64,000 bases of DNA. Source: Microbacterium oryzae (GTDB lineage Bacteria > Actinomycetota > Actinomycetes > Actinomycetales > Microbacteriaceae). The notes beneath the pieces were generated by a model. That model searched no databases. It was not told the DNA's origin and worked only from the letters and a program-made list of their open reading frames with translations. This document shows positions 38,638 to 48,072 of this stretch, piece after piece (the first letter of the stretch is position 1; each line of letters begins with the position of its first letter). A program made the translations under genes and the position numbers. The DNA lies in NCBI RefSeq assembly GCF_009735645.1, contig NZ_CP032550.1:1674001-1738000 (forward strand), read 5' to 3'.

Positions 38638-40128
38638 TCAGTCCGCGGCGAGCGCCTCGACCGGGGCGATGCTCGTCGCGAGGCGTGTCGGGGTGACGGC
38701 CGCGACGACCGTCAGCACCGCCATCGCCAGGGCGAGGAGCAGCACCGGCACCCACGGCACGGCGGGGAGGACGAAGGATCCCGCGCTCCCGCCCGGCTCG
38801 GTCGGCACGGATCCGAGGAGCGACTGCGCGCCCGCCCACCCGTATGCGATGCCGAGCACGAGTCCGGTGACGAGCGACGCCACGGTGATGTGCGCGGCTT
38901 CGAGCAGCACCATCCGCCGCACCTGACCGCTGGACAGTCCGAGCGCACGCAGCAGCCCGAGCTCGCGGCGCCGCTGCACCACGCCGATCGTGAGCAGGTT
39001 CACGAGCCCGACGGCGGCGATCACGGCCGAGACCGCCACGAGCGCCACCATGATCTGCGCGAAGGTGTCGAGGATCATCGCGAAGTCGTCGTTCAGCTCG
39101 CCGCCGGCGTTCGCGGTGAACACGGCCTTCGCCGTCTCGGTCGCGACGGCGAACATCGTCACGAGCGTCACGCCCATCACCACGCCGATCGACATGCGGC
39201 TCGAGCGCTCCGGGTGGCGCAGGGCGTTCTCCGCCGCGAGGCGGGCGGTCGCCGAGCGTCCGAACCAGCGCCCGACCATCCGCAGAACGGGCGGCATGAA
39301 CGCGGTCGCACCGAGCACGAGTCCCGTGAACGAGACCAGGCCGCCGGCGAACGCGGGCAGGATCGCGCCCGGCGTGATGACACCGGCGACCACCCCGAGC
39401 CCCAGCAGCGCGGCGCCCACGAGGAACAGCACGAGCGCGAGGATGTTCCGCGCCGGTCGCCGTGCGACCTCGCCGTGCCCGCGCTCGACGGACCCGCCCA
39501 GCGCCTGCAGCGGCGTCACGTCCAGCACCGGGCGCGCGCCGATCCACGCGGCGGCCCACGTCGTGAGCACGACGATCGCCGCCGGCAGAAGCAGCACGGG
39601 CTGCGCCACGACGTAGCCATGCCCGCTCACGCCCAGCAGCTCATCGCCGATAGCCGTCCCGGCATATGACAGCCCCAGCCCGACGATCAGCCCGATGACC
39701 GCGCCGATCGCGCCAACCACGAGCCCCTGCCGTGCGACCTCGACCCGCTGCGAGCGGGCGGACGCGCCGATCAGCCGCAGCAGCGCGATCTGGCGCACGC
39801 GCCCGGCGACGATCGTCGAGAACGTGTTGGCGGTGACGATCGCCGCGACGTACATCGCGACGGCGGTGAGCAGCACGCTGAGGATGCTCACGACGAACGC
39901 GAGCGTCGCGGAGTCGCCGAGGTACGGATCCGCCTGCAGCACCGCCGCGATGTACCTGGTCGTCGACACGAGCGTCACCCCGAACGCGGCCGACAGCGCG
40001 GCGACGAGCACGCTCGCGCCCATCCCGCGCTCACGCAGAAACGCGAGCCGAGCGGATGGCCGGGGTGCGGGTCGAGCGGATGGCCTGCTGGCGGATGGCC
40101 GGGACGGCGCGGTCTCGAGGGCGGTCAT
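38638..40128 (-). CDS. FtsX-like ABC transporter permease
   Basis: 496 residues. Eight hydrophobic segments in two FtsX/MacB-like blocks, each with the family loop R-x-R-E-L/I-A-L-L-R-x-I/L-G (R-Q-I-A-L-L-R-L-I-G-A near 114 and R-R-E-L-G-L-L-R-A-L-G-L near 384). The start overlaps the stop of the ATPase gene by 4 bp. Together they form a MacB-type exporter or envelope mechanotransmission complex, probably for lipids or peptides; a large extracellular domain is missing. A short Ser/Arg/Pro repeat lies at the N-terminus. Confidence 0.9.
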   Translation of the reverse strand: MTALETAPSRPSASRPSARPAPRPSARLAFLRERGMGASVLVAALSAAFGVTLVSTTRYIAAVLQADPYLGDSATLAFVVSILSVLLTAVAMYVAAIVTANTFSTIVAGRVRQIALLRLIGASARSQRVEVARQGLVVGAIGAVIGLIVGLGLSYAGTAIGDELLGVSGHGYVVAQPVLLLPAAIVVLTTWAAAWIGARPVLDVTPLQALGGSVERGHGEVARRPARNILALVLFLVGAALLGLGVVAGVITPGAILPAFAGGLVSFTGLVLGATAFMPPVLRMVGRWFGRSATARLAAENALRHPERSSRMSIGVVMGVTLVTMFAVATETAKAVFTANAGGELNDDFAMILDTFAQIMVALVAVSAVIAAVGLVNLLTIGVVQRRRELGLLRALGLSSGQVRRMVLLEAAHITVASLVTGLVLGIAYGWAGAQSLLGSVPTEPGGSAGSFVLPAVPWVPVLLLALAMAVLTVVAAVTPTRLATSIAPVEALAAD

Positions 40129-40997
40129 CGCCCGACCTCCTCGACGAGGCCGCGGCCGGCGGGGTGGGTGCCGGTGTCGACCGGACCGCGGGCGGGATCG
40201 ACCCGACCCGCGCCATCCGCGCGCGCGGCACCACGGCCATCCGCCCCCTCGGCCGTCAGCATGTGCGCGGAGATCTGCTCGGGCGTCTGGCGCGGCTTGT
40301 CGGCGACGAGGCGCCCGTCGCCGAGGAAGAGCACGCGGTCGGCGTAGCTCGCGGCGAACGGGTCGTGCGTGACCATGGCGATGCTCTGGCCGTGCTCGCG
40401 GCTGGCCGCCGCGAGGAGGGCGAGCACCTCGCGTCCGGTGCGCGAGTCGAGGTTGCCGGTCGGCTCGTCGGCGAAGAGGAGGTCGGGCGCGGTGGCGAGC
40501 GCGCGGGCGATGGCGACGCGCTGCTGCTGCCCGCCGCTCAGCTGGTGGGGCCGGTGCCGCAGGCGCGCGGTGAGCCCGAGGGTCTCGATGAGGCCGTCGA
40601 TGCGCGAGCGCTCCGCGGGCGTCGGCGTGCGGCCATCCAGGTCGAAGGGCAGCAGGATGTTCGCCTGCACGTCGAGGGTCGGCACGAGGTTGAACGCCTG
40701 GAACACGAAGCCCACGCGCCGGCGGCGCAGCAGGGTGAGCTGCTCGTCGCGCATGCCGGTGACCTCGCTGTCGCCGATCCAGACGCGTCCGCTCGTGGGC
40801 GCGTCGAGCCCGGCCATGATGTGCATGAGCGTCGACTTGCCCGAGCCCGACGGGCCCATGATCGCGGTGAACTGCCCGCGCCGGATGCCGACGCTCACGC
40901 CGTCGAGCGCGCGGACGGTGTTCTCCCCGCCCCCGTACTGCTTGGTGAGCTGCTGCACGCGGGCGGCGAGGCCCAGATCGGTGGTCGTGATGTCCAT
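40125..40997 (-). CDS. ABC transporter ATP-binding protein (LolD/MacB type)
   Basis: 290 residues. Walker [10 protein letters not shown] near 48, signature L-S-G-G-Q-Q-Q-R near 148, Walker B L-L-F-A-D-E-P near 168 and the H-loop T-H-D-P. It is the MacB/LolD/FtsE type that pairs with FtsX-like permeases. The last 50 residues are extra and low-complexity (Gly/Arg/Ala). The gene comes first in the pair and overlaps the permease by 4 bp. Confidence 0.93.
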   Translation of the reverse strand: MDITTTDLGLAARVQQLTKQYGGGENTVRALDGVSVGIRRGQFTAIMGPSGSGKSTLMHIMAGLDAPTSGRVWIGDSEVTGMRDEQLTLLRRRRVGFVFQAFNLVPTLDVQANILLPFDLDGRTPTPAERSRIDGLIETLGLTARLRHRPHQLSGGQQQRVAIARALATAPDLLFADEPTGNLDSRTGREVLALLAAASREHGQSIAMVTHDPFAASYADRVLFLGDGRLVADKPRQTPEQISAHMLTAEGADGRGAARADGAGRVDPARGPVDTGTHPAGRGLVEEVGR

Positions 40998-41054
40998 GCT
41001 TCCGACGGTATGGATCCGGGGTGGGTGCGCGCGTCGCCCGCCGGGCTCATCCGC

Positions 41055-41834
41055 CTACATCGCAAGGATGATCTCGGGCGCCCCGCTCGTCTCGGTCACC
41101 TCGTTCATCGCCGCCGTGACGCCGCCTCCGGATGGCGGCGGGTTGCCGTCCATCTGCACGGACTGCGTCTCGGCATCCCACGTGAACCGCGCAACCGCCT
41201 GCCCCTGCGGGTCCGCGTTGGCGTCGCCGTCGAGCAGGTACGGGTACGTCACGCGGATGCTGTCGTCGGAGAGCCGCTCCACCGCCGGCCGGAAGCCGTA
41301 CTGCTCCTCGGTGGCCGGGCCGACGTACTCGCCCTCGTGGAACAGGGCGATGGCGTTCGGCGACGAGCCGGTGCCGCCCGCGAGCGGGAAGACGATCCAC
41401 GACAGCGCCGCACACGGGTCGTAGCCGGGGTCGGCGGCCGTGGCGGTCGTGTCCCACGTGAAGTAGTCGTCGCCGAGCGGCGGGGGCAGGCGCTGCGCGG
41501 CGACCGCGGCGGCCTCGTCACGGGTCAGCGTGCCGCAGGCGCCGGGGTCGGATGGCGGGGGCGGGGTGGAGGGAGCGGACGGCGCGGTCTCGGGGGTGGA
41601 CGGGTCGGGCGCGACCGGGGCGGTGGACGGGTCCGGCGCGGGCGGCTCGGTGGCGGGCGCGGCCGGGTCGGTGGTCGGAGTCGGGACCGCCGTCGGCGTC
41701 GCGCTCGGGGCGGCGGACGGGGGCGCGCTGCTCGCACTCGCCTCGGGTCGCGTCTCCGCGGCACAGCCGGTGACGACCGAGAGCACCGCGGCGAGCGCCA
41801 CGACCCCTCGGAGGACCTTCGAGCGTTCGGGCAT
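41055..41834 (-). CDS. LppP/LprE-like lipoprotein
   Basis: 259 residues, RBS GGAGGTGGAG. Signal peptide with lipobox S-V-V-T-G-C, lipidated Cys24. A Pro/Ala/Thr/Ser-rich linker covers about 28-98, then the LppP/LprE domain: C-G-T-L-T-R-D-E-A near 99, [11 protein letters not shown] near 138 and [12 protein letters not shown] near 160. The family is known from mycobacterial envelope lipoproteins; its function is unclear. It lies between the ABC exporter and the two-component genes. Confidence 0.88.
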   Translation of the reverse strand: MPERSKVLRGVVALAAVLSVVTGCAAETRPEASASSAPPSAAPSATPTAVPTPTTDPAAPATEPPAPDPSTAPVAPDPSTPETAPSAPSTPPPPSDPGACGTLTRDEAAAVAAQRLPPPLGDDYFTWDTTATAADPGYDPCAALSWIVFPLAGGTGSSPNAIALFHEGEYVGPATEEQYGFRPAVERLSDDSIRVTYPYLLDGDANADPQGQAVARFTWDAETQSVQMDGNPPPSGGGVTAAMNEVTETSGAPEIILAM

Positions 41835-41915
41835 CGCTCCACCTCCGTCGTGCGGATGAAGATACTCCGCGGCTCACGGCCTCGGAAGGGTCGTCACGCG
41901 AACGTGATGCGCGCC

Positions 41916-42551
41916 TCAGGCCAGCCCGTGCTCGAACGCGAAGACGACGAGCTGCACGCGGTCGCGCAGCGCGAGCTTCGACAGGATGCGGCTGATGTGC
42001 GTCTTCACGGTCGCCTCGCTGAGAAACTCGCGCTGCGCGATCTCGGCATTGCTGAGCCCCCGAGCGGCGAGCGCGAAGATCTCCTTCTCGCGCTCGGTGA
42101 GGTCGGCGAAGGCGGGGGGCGCGGGCTGCGGCGCCTCGGCGAAGTGCGCGAAGAGCTCGCGTGTGGCCGACGCCGCGATCACCGACGACCCCGCGTGCAC
42201 GGTGCGGATGGCCGCGAGCAGGAACTCCGGATCGGCGTCCTTCAGCAGGAATCCGCTCGCCCCCTCCCGGATGGCCCGCGCTGCGGCCTCGTCGAGGTCG
42301 AAGGTGGTGAGCATGACCACCTTCGGCGGATTCGGCTCCGTGAGGATGCGCGAGGTCGCGGCGAGGCCATCCATGACCGGCATGCGGATGTCCATGAGCA
42401 CGACGTCCGGACGCGTCGCGCGCACGACGGCGATGGCCTCCTGCCCGTCGCCCGCCTCGCCCACGACCTCGAGGTCGGGCTGCGAGGCCACGACCATCCG
42501 GATGCCCGCGCGGAACAGCGCCTGATCATCCACGAGCACGACCCTGATCAT
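41916..42551 (-). CDS. NarL/LuxR-type response regulator
   Basis: 211 residues, RBS AGGAGACC. Receiver domain 1-120 with acidic Asp8/Asp9, phosphoacceptor Asp54 (V-V-L-M-D-I-R-M-P) and Lys near 104. C-terminal LuxR HTH with L-T-E-R-E-K-E-I-F-A-L-A-A-R-G-L-S-N-A-E and T-V-K-T-H-I-S-R-I-L-S-K-L. It lies 48 bp after the kinase gene at 42600 and surely forms a two-component pair with it. The target promoter is unknown; the LppP-type lipoprotein and ABC exporter downstream are candidates by position. Confidence 0.95.
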   Translation of the reverse strand: MIRVVLVDDQALFRAGIRMVVASQPDLEVVGEAGDGQEAIAVVRATRPDVVLMDIRMPVMDGLAATSRILTEPNPPKVVMLTTFDLDEAAARAIREGASGFLLKDADPEFLLAAIRTVHAGSSVIAASATRELFAHFAEAPQPAPPAFADLTEREKEIFALAARGLSNAEIAQREFLSEATVKTHISRILSKLALRDRVQLVVFAFEHGLA

Positions 42552-42599
42552 CCGGTCTCCTCTTCCCTCACGCTTCGCCTTCCACCCTGCCAGCCCGCC

Positions 42600-43862
42600 T
42601 CACACCGGGAGAGTCGCGCGCACGAGCCAGCCCTCGCCATCCGGACCCGCCTCGAGGCGACCGCCGACGAGATCGGCCCGCTCGCGCATGCCGATGAGCC
42701 CGTGCCCCGTCGTCGCGGGCGGCGCGTGCAGCACCCCCGTGCGAGCGCCGACGAGGGGCCGGGGCTCGGCGGCGGCGCGGCCGTTCCGCACCTGCAGCGC
42801 GACGTGATCGGGCAGCCACGCGAGGTTCACGTCGACGGGACCGCCGTCGCCGTGACGGAGGGCGTTCGTGGTGGCCTCCTGCAGGATCCGGTACACCGCG
42901 AGCTGCACCGACGCCGGCGGCTCCGCCGGCGGCACGGGGTCCACCGTCACGCGCAGGTCGACGCCGGCCGCCCGCACCTGCGCGTACAGCTCCTCGAGGT
43001 CGGCGATGGTCGGCTGCGGACCCTCCGCCTGACTGTGACGCATCTGCGTGAGCAGCATCCGGACATCCGACAGCGCCGAGCGCGCGGTCTGGCTGATCGT
43101 CTTCAACGCCGCGGCAGCCGCATCCGGATCGGCCGCCGCGGCATACCGCGCGCCGTCGGCCTGCGCGATGACGACCGCGAGCGAGTGCGCGACGACGTCG
43201 TGCATGTCGCGCGCGATGCGGCCGCGCTCCTCCTCCGCGGTCGCCCGCTCCTCGGCCACGAGCTGCGCGCGGCGCGTCTCGCGGTTGCGGATGACGACGC
43301 GGAACAGCGCGCCGAACGTCCACGCCAGCAGCAGGCTGAACACCGAGAACCCGAAGACGAGCGCGATCGAGAACAGGAACGCGAAGGTCGAGTCCTGCGT
43401 CCAGACATCGGGGGTGACGATGCCGACGCCCGACAGCCCCGGTGCCAGCAGGAACAGATACAGCGCGATGAGGAGCGCCCCGAGGAACGCCGACGCGAAG
43501 CCGGCCCAGAACACGAACCGGGACCCGTACGCCGCGGTCGCGAAGAGCACCACGAAGATCGCGAGATTCGCCGCCATCGGCTGCTGGCCGGTCGCCATCT
43601 GCGCGACCGCCCCGAACCATGCGACCGTGAGCGCGAGAGGCGGGGAGCAGCGGCTGAGCATGAGCGCCACGGTCATGAACGTCAACGTCATGACCCCGGT
43701 GGCGATCAGGAAGCCCTCGTAGTAGGTCGGCAGAAGGACGGCCGATCCGAGCAGGAAGAACGCCCCCACGAATCCGTCGACGATCCACTGCGCCGTCGAC
43801 ACGCGGCGGAAGAGTCCGCGGAAGCGGGCTCGCGGGGTGTCCGTCTGCAGCTCGTCCATCAT
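42600..43862 (-). CDS. HisKA_3-type sensor histidine kinase
   Basis: 420 residues from the ATG at 43860-43862; an in-frame ATG at 43895 is the alternative and neither has a strong ribosome site. Six hydrophobic segments fill residues 28-190, a membrane sensor without a large extracellular domain. The phosphoacceptor is His221 in R-I-A-R-D-M-H-D-V-V-A-H-S-L. The ATPase domain has the N-box E-A-T-T-N-A-L-R-H and G-box G-H-G-L-I-G-M-R-E-R. DesK/NarX-like organisation. Pairs with the regulator at 41916. Confidence 0.92.
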   Translation of the reverse strand: MMDELQTDTPRARFRGLFRRVSTAQWIVDGFVGAFFLLGSAVLLPTYYEGFLIATGVMTLTFMTVALMLSRCSPPLALTVAWFGAVAQMATGQQPMAANLAIFVVLFATAAYGSRFVFWAGFASAFLGALLIALYLFLLAPGLSGVGIVTPDVWTQDSTFAFLFSIALVFGFSVFSLLLAWTFGALFRVVIRNRETRRAQLVAEERATAEEERGRIARDMHDVVAHSLAVVIAQADGARYAAAADPDAAAAALKTISQTARSALSDVRMLLTQMRHSQAEGPQPTIADLEELYAQVRAAGVDLRVTVDPVPPAEPPASVQLAVYRILQEATTNALRHGDGGPVDVNLAWLPDHVALQVRNGRAAAEPRPLVGARTGVLHAPPATTGHGLIGMRERADLVGGRLEAGPDGEGWLVRATLPV

Positions 43863-43932
43863 GTCCACGTTACGAGGAGCAGCGGCGCCGGACATCCGTC
43901 TGCGGATGTATCCCGCCCGATACGCTCGCGGT

Positions 43933-44433
43933 ATGCCGTCGCCGCGCACGCCCGAGCACCCCGCCGCCTTCACCCGCGGCGAGCTGCTGTTCGGAGCCCT
44001 GCGCGCGGTCCTCTGGTTCCTCGGCTCCTCGACCCTCTTCTACGCACTGACCATGCAGGCCGCCGCGGTGTTCGCGCTGATCTACTCCGTGCCGTTCTCC
44101 CTCGGCGCCGCCGTCGTCGGCACGCCGCTCGCGGCCCTCATCGGCTTCGCCCTCCGCGGGGTCCGCGCGCGCTGGATCCACCTCGCCGTCTTCGCCCTCT
44201 ACGGCCTCGCGGTCGGCTTCGCCGCCGTTCGCCTGTTCGATGCTCTGAACCACGGCTTCGGTCTCACGTTCACGACGCTGGGTCTGGTGACGATCGCCCT
44301 CGCCGGCGGCTCCGTCGCCCTCGGGCGTCAGCACGCCTTCGCGCGGGCCGACCGACTCGATGCGCCTCCCACCTGGCCGGTCCGAGTCGCGCCCGGTCCG
44401 GATGGACGGGGCCACGACCACCCCGGACGTTGA
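43933..44433 (+). CDS. Small membrane protein, 3' end inside a repeat
   Basis: 166 residues from ATG 43933. Four hydrophobic segments at about 20-45, 48-70, 78-100 and 110-130. No domain recognised. The last residues (G-H-D-H-P-G-R) and the TGA come from the family A palindrome (C-C-G-G-A-C-G-T-T-G-A), so the repeat has entered the 3' end of the gene and supplies its stop codon. Divergent from the histidine kinase gene, sharing a short promoter gap of about 70 bp. Confidence 0.7.
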   Translation: MPSPRTPEHPAAFTRGELLFGALRAVLWFLGSSTLFYALTMQAAAVFALIYSVPFSLGAAVVGTPLAALIGFALRGVRARWIHLAVFALYGLAVGFAAVRLFDALNHGFGLTFTTLGLVTIALAGGSVALGRQHAFARADRLDAPPTWPVRVAPGPDGRGHDHPGR

Positions 44434-44530
44434 GCGAGCGAAGCGAGACGAAACGCCGCAACCGGTTCTCGACAACGGCCCACCCCGTTTCGTCTCCCTC
44501 GCTGGCGCTCGGTCGCTCAACGTCCGGACG
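44420..44530. repeat. Palindromic repeat family A
   Basis: One full unit: GACGTTGAGCGAGCGAAGC with GAGACGAAACGCCG, a spacer, then CCCCGTTTCGTCTCCCTCGC and GGTCGCTCAACGTCC. The left arm overlaps the 3' end of the gene at 43933. Confidence 0.88.
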
Positions 44531-44559
44531 GGGGCGAGAGCACCCCTAGATGTACTTCC

Positions 44560-44614
44560 GTGACGGCGTGTGACGGCATGTGTCGGAACGTGTGACGGGG
44601 TGTTGCGACACCCC
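44560..44614. promoter_or_regulatory. Direct repeats and hairpin upstream of sulfate assimilation operon
   Basis: About four imperfect copies of TGTGACGG spaced roughly 10-12 bp (44561, 44569, 44579 as TGTGTCGG, 44591), followed by a 7-bp hairpin GGGGTGT/ACACCCC at 44597-44614. Repeats phased on one side of the helix 60-110 bp upstream of the first gene suggest a multi-site regulator, for example a sulfur or cysteine regulator. No such regulator gene is in the window. Confidence 0.5.
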
Positions 44615-44672
44615 TCGGCCGCTCCGGACGCGCTCCCTAGGCTCGATCCACATTCAGCGAGCGGAGACGAGC

Positions 44673-46409
44673 ATGACCCTGAGCGAGACCGAGACGCGGG
44701 CCCCGGCCGCGGCACCGGCGCGCGGTGCGCGCATCCGCCCGCCCCGGCCATCCGACAAGCCGAACGGCCAGTGGAAGGTCGACGGCACCGAGCCGCTCAA
44801 CGCGAACGAGCAGTTCAAGCAGGACGACAACGGCCTGAACGTGCGCGAGCGCATCGAGAACGTGTACGCGCAGGGCGGGTTCGCCTCCATCGACCCGACG
44901 GACCTGCACGGGCGCTTCCGCTGGTGGGGCCTCTACACCCAGCGGAAGCCCGGCATCGACGGCGGGAAGACCGCCACCCTCGAGCCGCACGAGCTCGAGG
45001 ACGAGTACTTCATGCTGCGGGTCCGGATCGACGGCGGGCAGCTGACGACCGAGCAGCTGCGCACGATCGGCGGCATCTCGACGGACTTCGCCCGCGACAC
45101 CGCGGATCTCACCGATCGGCAGAACATCCAGCTGCACTGGGTGCGCGTCGAGGACGTGCCGGAGATCTGGCGCCGCCTCGAGGCCGTCGGGCTCTCGACC
45201 ACCGAGGCCTGCGGCGACGTGCCGCGCGTCGTGCTCGGCTCCCCCGTGGCGGGCATCGCCGCCGACGAGCTCATCGACCCGACGCCGCAGATCGACGAGA
45301 TCACCAGCCGCTTCATCGGCGACCCCGAGCTGGCCAACCTCCCCCGCAAGTTCAAGACCGCGATCACGGGGCACCCGAGCCAGGACGTCGTCCACGAGAT
45401 CAACGACGTCGCCTTCGTCGGCGTCACGCACCCCGAGCTCGGCATCGGCTACGACGTGTGGGTGGGCGGTGCGCTCGCGGCCGTCCCGCGCCTGGGCGAG
45501 CGCCTCGGCGCGTGGGCCGCTCCCGATCAGGTCGCCGAGGTCTGGCACGGCGTCGCCAGCATCTTCCGCGACTACGGCTACCGGCGCCTGCGCAATAAGG
45601 CGCGGCTGAAGTTCCTGATCGCGGACTGGGGCATCGAGAAGTTCCGCGACGTGCTCGAGACCGAGTACCTCGGGTACCGCCTCGCCGACGGCCCCGCCGC
45701 TCCGAAGCCGCTCACAATCGGCGACCACGTCGGCGTGCATCGGCAGAAGGATGGCCGGAGGTACGTCGGCGCGACGCCGATCGTCGGGCGCACCTCGGGT
45801 GAGCAGCTGACCGCGCTCGCCGATCTGCTCGAGGCGCACGGGTCGACGCGCCTGCGCACGACCCCGCACCAGAAGTTCGTCTTCCTCGACATCGAGGAGG
45901 ACCGTGTGGAGCCGCTCATCGCGGGGCTCGACGCCCTCGGGCTGAGCGTGCGACCGAGCCTCATCCGCCGCGGCACCATCGCCTGCACCGGCATCGAGTT
46001 CTGCAAGCTCGCGATCGTCGAGACCAAGGAGAACGCGCGGAAGGCCGTGCTCGAACTCGAGGAGCGCCTCGCGGACCTCGACCTCGACGCGCCGCTCAGC
46101 CTGCACGTCAACGGCTGCCCGAACTCCTGCGCGCGCATCCAGACGGCCGACATCGGGCTGAAGGGTCAGATCATCACCGACGACGAGGGCAACAAGGTGC
46201 CCGGCTACCAGGTGCACCTCGGCGGCGGGCTGGCTTCGAACGAGCGCGACGAGGCCGGCCTCGGCCGCACCGTGCGCGGCCTGAAGGTCTCGGCCACCGG
46301 CATCGCGGACTACGTCGAGCGCGTCGCGAGCCGGTTCGCCGCCGACCGCGTCGGCGAGGAGAGCTTCGCGCAGTGGGCGCACCGGGTGGACGAGGAGGTG
46401 CTGCGATGA
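44673..46409 (+). CDS. sir: Ferredoxin-dependent sulfite reductase
   Basis: 578 residues. Two ferredoxin-reductase-like halves with siroheme and [4Fe-4S] ligands Cys438, Cys444 (C-T-G-I-E-F-C), Cys482 and Cys486 (C-P-N-S-C). It reduces sulfite to sulfide with six electrons. The first cluster of conserved residues (W-W-G-L-Y-T-Q-R-K-P-G) is typical of actinobacterial SirA, where a Tyr-Cys link occurs near the active site. First gene of a seven-gene operon with CysH, CysDN, CobA, Fpr and ferredoxin. Nitrite reductase is the alternative, but the neighbours argue for sulfite. Confidence 0.93.
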   Translation: MTLSETETRAPAAAPARGARIRPPRPSDKPNGQWKVDGTEPLNANEQFKQDDNGLNVRERIENVYAQGGFASIDPTDLHGRFRWWGLYTQRKPGIDGGKTATLEPHELEDEYFMLRVRIDGGQLTTEQLRTIGGISTDFARDTADLTDRQNIQLHWVRVEDVPEIWRRLEAVGLSTTEACGDVPRVVLGSPVAGIAADELIDPTPQIDEITSRFIGDPELANLPRKFKTAITGHPSQDVVHEINDVAFVGVTHPELGIGYDVWVGGALAAVPRLGERLGAWAAPDQVAEVWHGVASIFRDYGYRRLRNKARLKFLIADWGIEKFRDVLETEYLGYRLADGPAAPKPLTIGDHVGVHRQKDGRRYVGATPIVGRTSGEQLTALADLLEAHGSTRLRTTPHQKFVFLDIEEDRVEPLIAGLDALGLSVRPSLIRRGTIACTGIEFCKLAIVETKENARKAVLELEERLADLDLDAPLSLHVNGCPNSCARIQTADIGLKGQIITDDEGNKVPGYQVHLGGGLASNERDEAGLGRTVRGLKVSATGIADYVERVASRFAADRVGEESFAQWAHRVDEEVLR

Positions 46410-47149
46410 CCGTCAGCCTCGCCCCGCGCGTGCAGACGCGCCGCTCGGCCGCCGAGCTGCAGGCCATCGCGGAGGCCGGCGCCGCCGAGCTCGGCAGCCT
46501 CACCGAGCGCGAGGCCACGCCCGCCGCCGTCGTGGAGTGGGTCGCGCGCACCTTCGACACCGGGGCCGCTGCGGTCGCCTGCTCGATGGCGGATGCGGCC
46601 CTGCCGCATCTCGTCGCCGAGCATCTCCCCGGTGTCGACGTGCTGTTCCTCGACACCGGCTACCACTTCGTCGAGACCGTCGCCACGCGCGACGAGGTGG
46701 CCCGCCGCCTCGACGTGCGCATCGTAGACGTGCTGCCCGAGCAGACCATCGCGGAGCAGGAGGCGACGCTGGGCGCCGACCTCTTCGCGCGCGACGCCGC
46801 CCGCTGCTGCGCGCTGCGGAAGGTCGCCCCACTCCACGACGCCCTGCAGGGATACGAGGTGTGGTTCACGGGCGTCCGCCGCGACGAGGCCCCCACGCGC
46901 ACGGGCACCCCGCTCGTCACGTGGGACGCGAAGAACGGTCTCGTCAAGGTGAACCCGGTGGCGGCCTGGTCGTGGGAGGACCTGCGCGCGTATGCGTCGC
47001 TGCACGACGTGCCCATGAACCTGCTGCTCGACTTCGGCTACCCGTCCATCGGATGCCGCCCCTGCACGAAGCCCGTCGCCCCGGGCGAAGATCCCCGCTC
47101 CGGCCGCTGGGCCGGACTCGACAAGACCGAATGCGGACTCCACACATGA
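46406..47149 (+). CDS. cysH: Phosphoadenylyl/adenylyl-sulfate reductase
   Basis: 247 residues, ATGA overlap with sir. PAPS reductase fold with A-C-S-M-A-D-A near 58 and L-F-L-D-T-G-Y-H-F near 80. Two Cys pairs for a [4Fe-4S] cluster are present (Cys134, Cys135; Cys217, Cys220) together with the catalytic Cys243 in E-C-G-L-H. This marks an APS-reducing enzyme, so the pathway bypasses PAPS; no cysC is present here. Product: sulfite for Sir. Confidence 0.95.
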   Translation: MTVSLAPRVQTRRSAAELQAIAEAGAAELGSLTEREATPAAVVEWVARTFDTGAAAVACSMADAALPHLVAEHLPGVDVLFLDTGYHFVETVATRDEVARRLDVRIVDVLPEQTIAEQEATLGADLFARDAARCCALRKVAPLHDALQGYEVWFTGVRRDEAPTRTGTPLVTWDAKNGLVKVNPVAAWSWEDLRAYASLHDVPMNLLLDFGYPSIGCRPCTKPVAPGEDPRSGRWAGLDKTECGLHT

Positions 47150-48072
47150 GCGACATCCTGACGGCACCCCAGCCATCCGCCCGCCTGTCGACCCTCGACC
47201 TGCTCGAGGCCGAGGCCATCCACGTCATCCGCGAGGTCGTCGCGGAGTTCGAGCGCCCCGTGCTGCTCTTCTCCGGCGGCAAGGACTCGGTCGTCGTGCT
47301 GCACCTCGCGGCCAAGGCGTTCCTGCCCGGCCGCGTGCCGTTCTCGGTGCTGCACGTCGACACGGGGCACAACTTCCCCGAGGTCATCCGCTTCCGCGAC
47401 GAGACCGTCGCGCGCCTCGGCCTCCACCTCGAGGTCGCGCGCGTGCAGGACTACCTCGACGACGGGCGGCTCCTCGAGCGGGCGGATGGCACGCGCAACC
47501 CGCTGCAGACGCAGCCGCTCCTCGACGCGATCGCCGCGGGCCGCCACGACGCGGTCTTCGGCGGCGCACGCCGCGACGAGGACAAGGCCCGGGCGAAGGA
47601 GCGCATCTTCTCCCTGCGCGACGAGTTCGGCCAGTGGGACCCGCGCAACCAGCGCCCCGAGCTCTGGAGCCTCTACAACGGCCGCCACACCCCAGGCCAG
47701 CACGTGCGGGTCTTCCCGATCTCGAACTGGACCGAGCTCGACATCTGGCGCTACATCGAGCGCGAGGGCATCGCCCTCCCGCCCCTCTACTTCGCGCACG
47801 AGCGCGAGGTGTATCGCCGCGACGGCATGTGGATGGCCGTGGGCCCGTTCTCGGAGCCGCGTCCCGACGAGACCGTGGAGCGTCGAACCGTCCGCTACCG
47901 CACGGTGGGCGACATGAGCTGCACGGGCGCCGTCGAATCCGCCTCCGCCGGCATCTCCGACATCGTCGCCGAGGTCGCCGTGTCCACCCTCACCGAGCGC
48001 GGCGCCACGCGCGCCGACGACCGGATCAGCGAAGCGGCCATGGAAGACCGCAAGAAGAACGGATACTTCTGA
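47146..48072 (+). CDS. cysD: Sulfate adenylyltransferase subunit 2
   Basis: 308 residues, ATGA overlap with cysH. ATP pyrophosphatase PP-loop S-G-G-K-D-S at about 44-49, then H-V-D-T-G-H-N-F-P-E and G-G-A-R-R-D-E-D-K-A-R-A-K-E-R near 138-152, and C-terminal S-T-L-T-E-R-G with K-K-N-G-Y-F. Makes APS from ATP and sulfate together with CysN. Full length. Confidence 0.97.
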   Translation: MSDILTAPQPSARLSTLDLLEAEAIHVIREVVAEFERPVLLFSGGKDSVVVLHLAAKAFLPGRVPFSVLHVDTGHNFPEVIRFRDETVARLGLHLEVARVQDYLDDGRLLERADGTRNPLQTQPLLDAIAAGRHDAVFGGARRDEDKARAKERIFSLRDEFGQWDPRNQRPELWSLYNGRHTPGQHVRVFPISNWTELDIWRYIEREGIALPPLYFAHEREVYRRDGMWMAVGPFSEPRPDETVERRTVRYRTVGDMSCTGAVESASAGISDIVAEVAVSTLTERGATRADDRISEAAMEDRKKNGYF

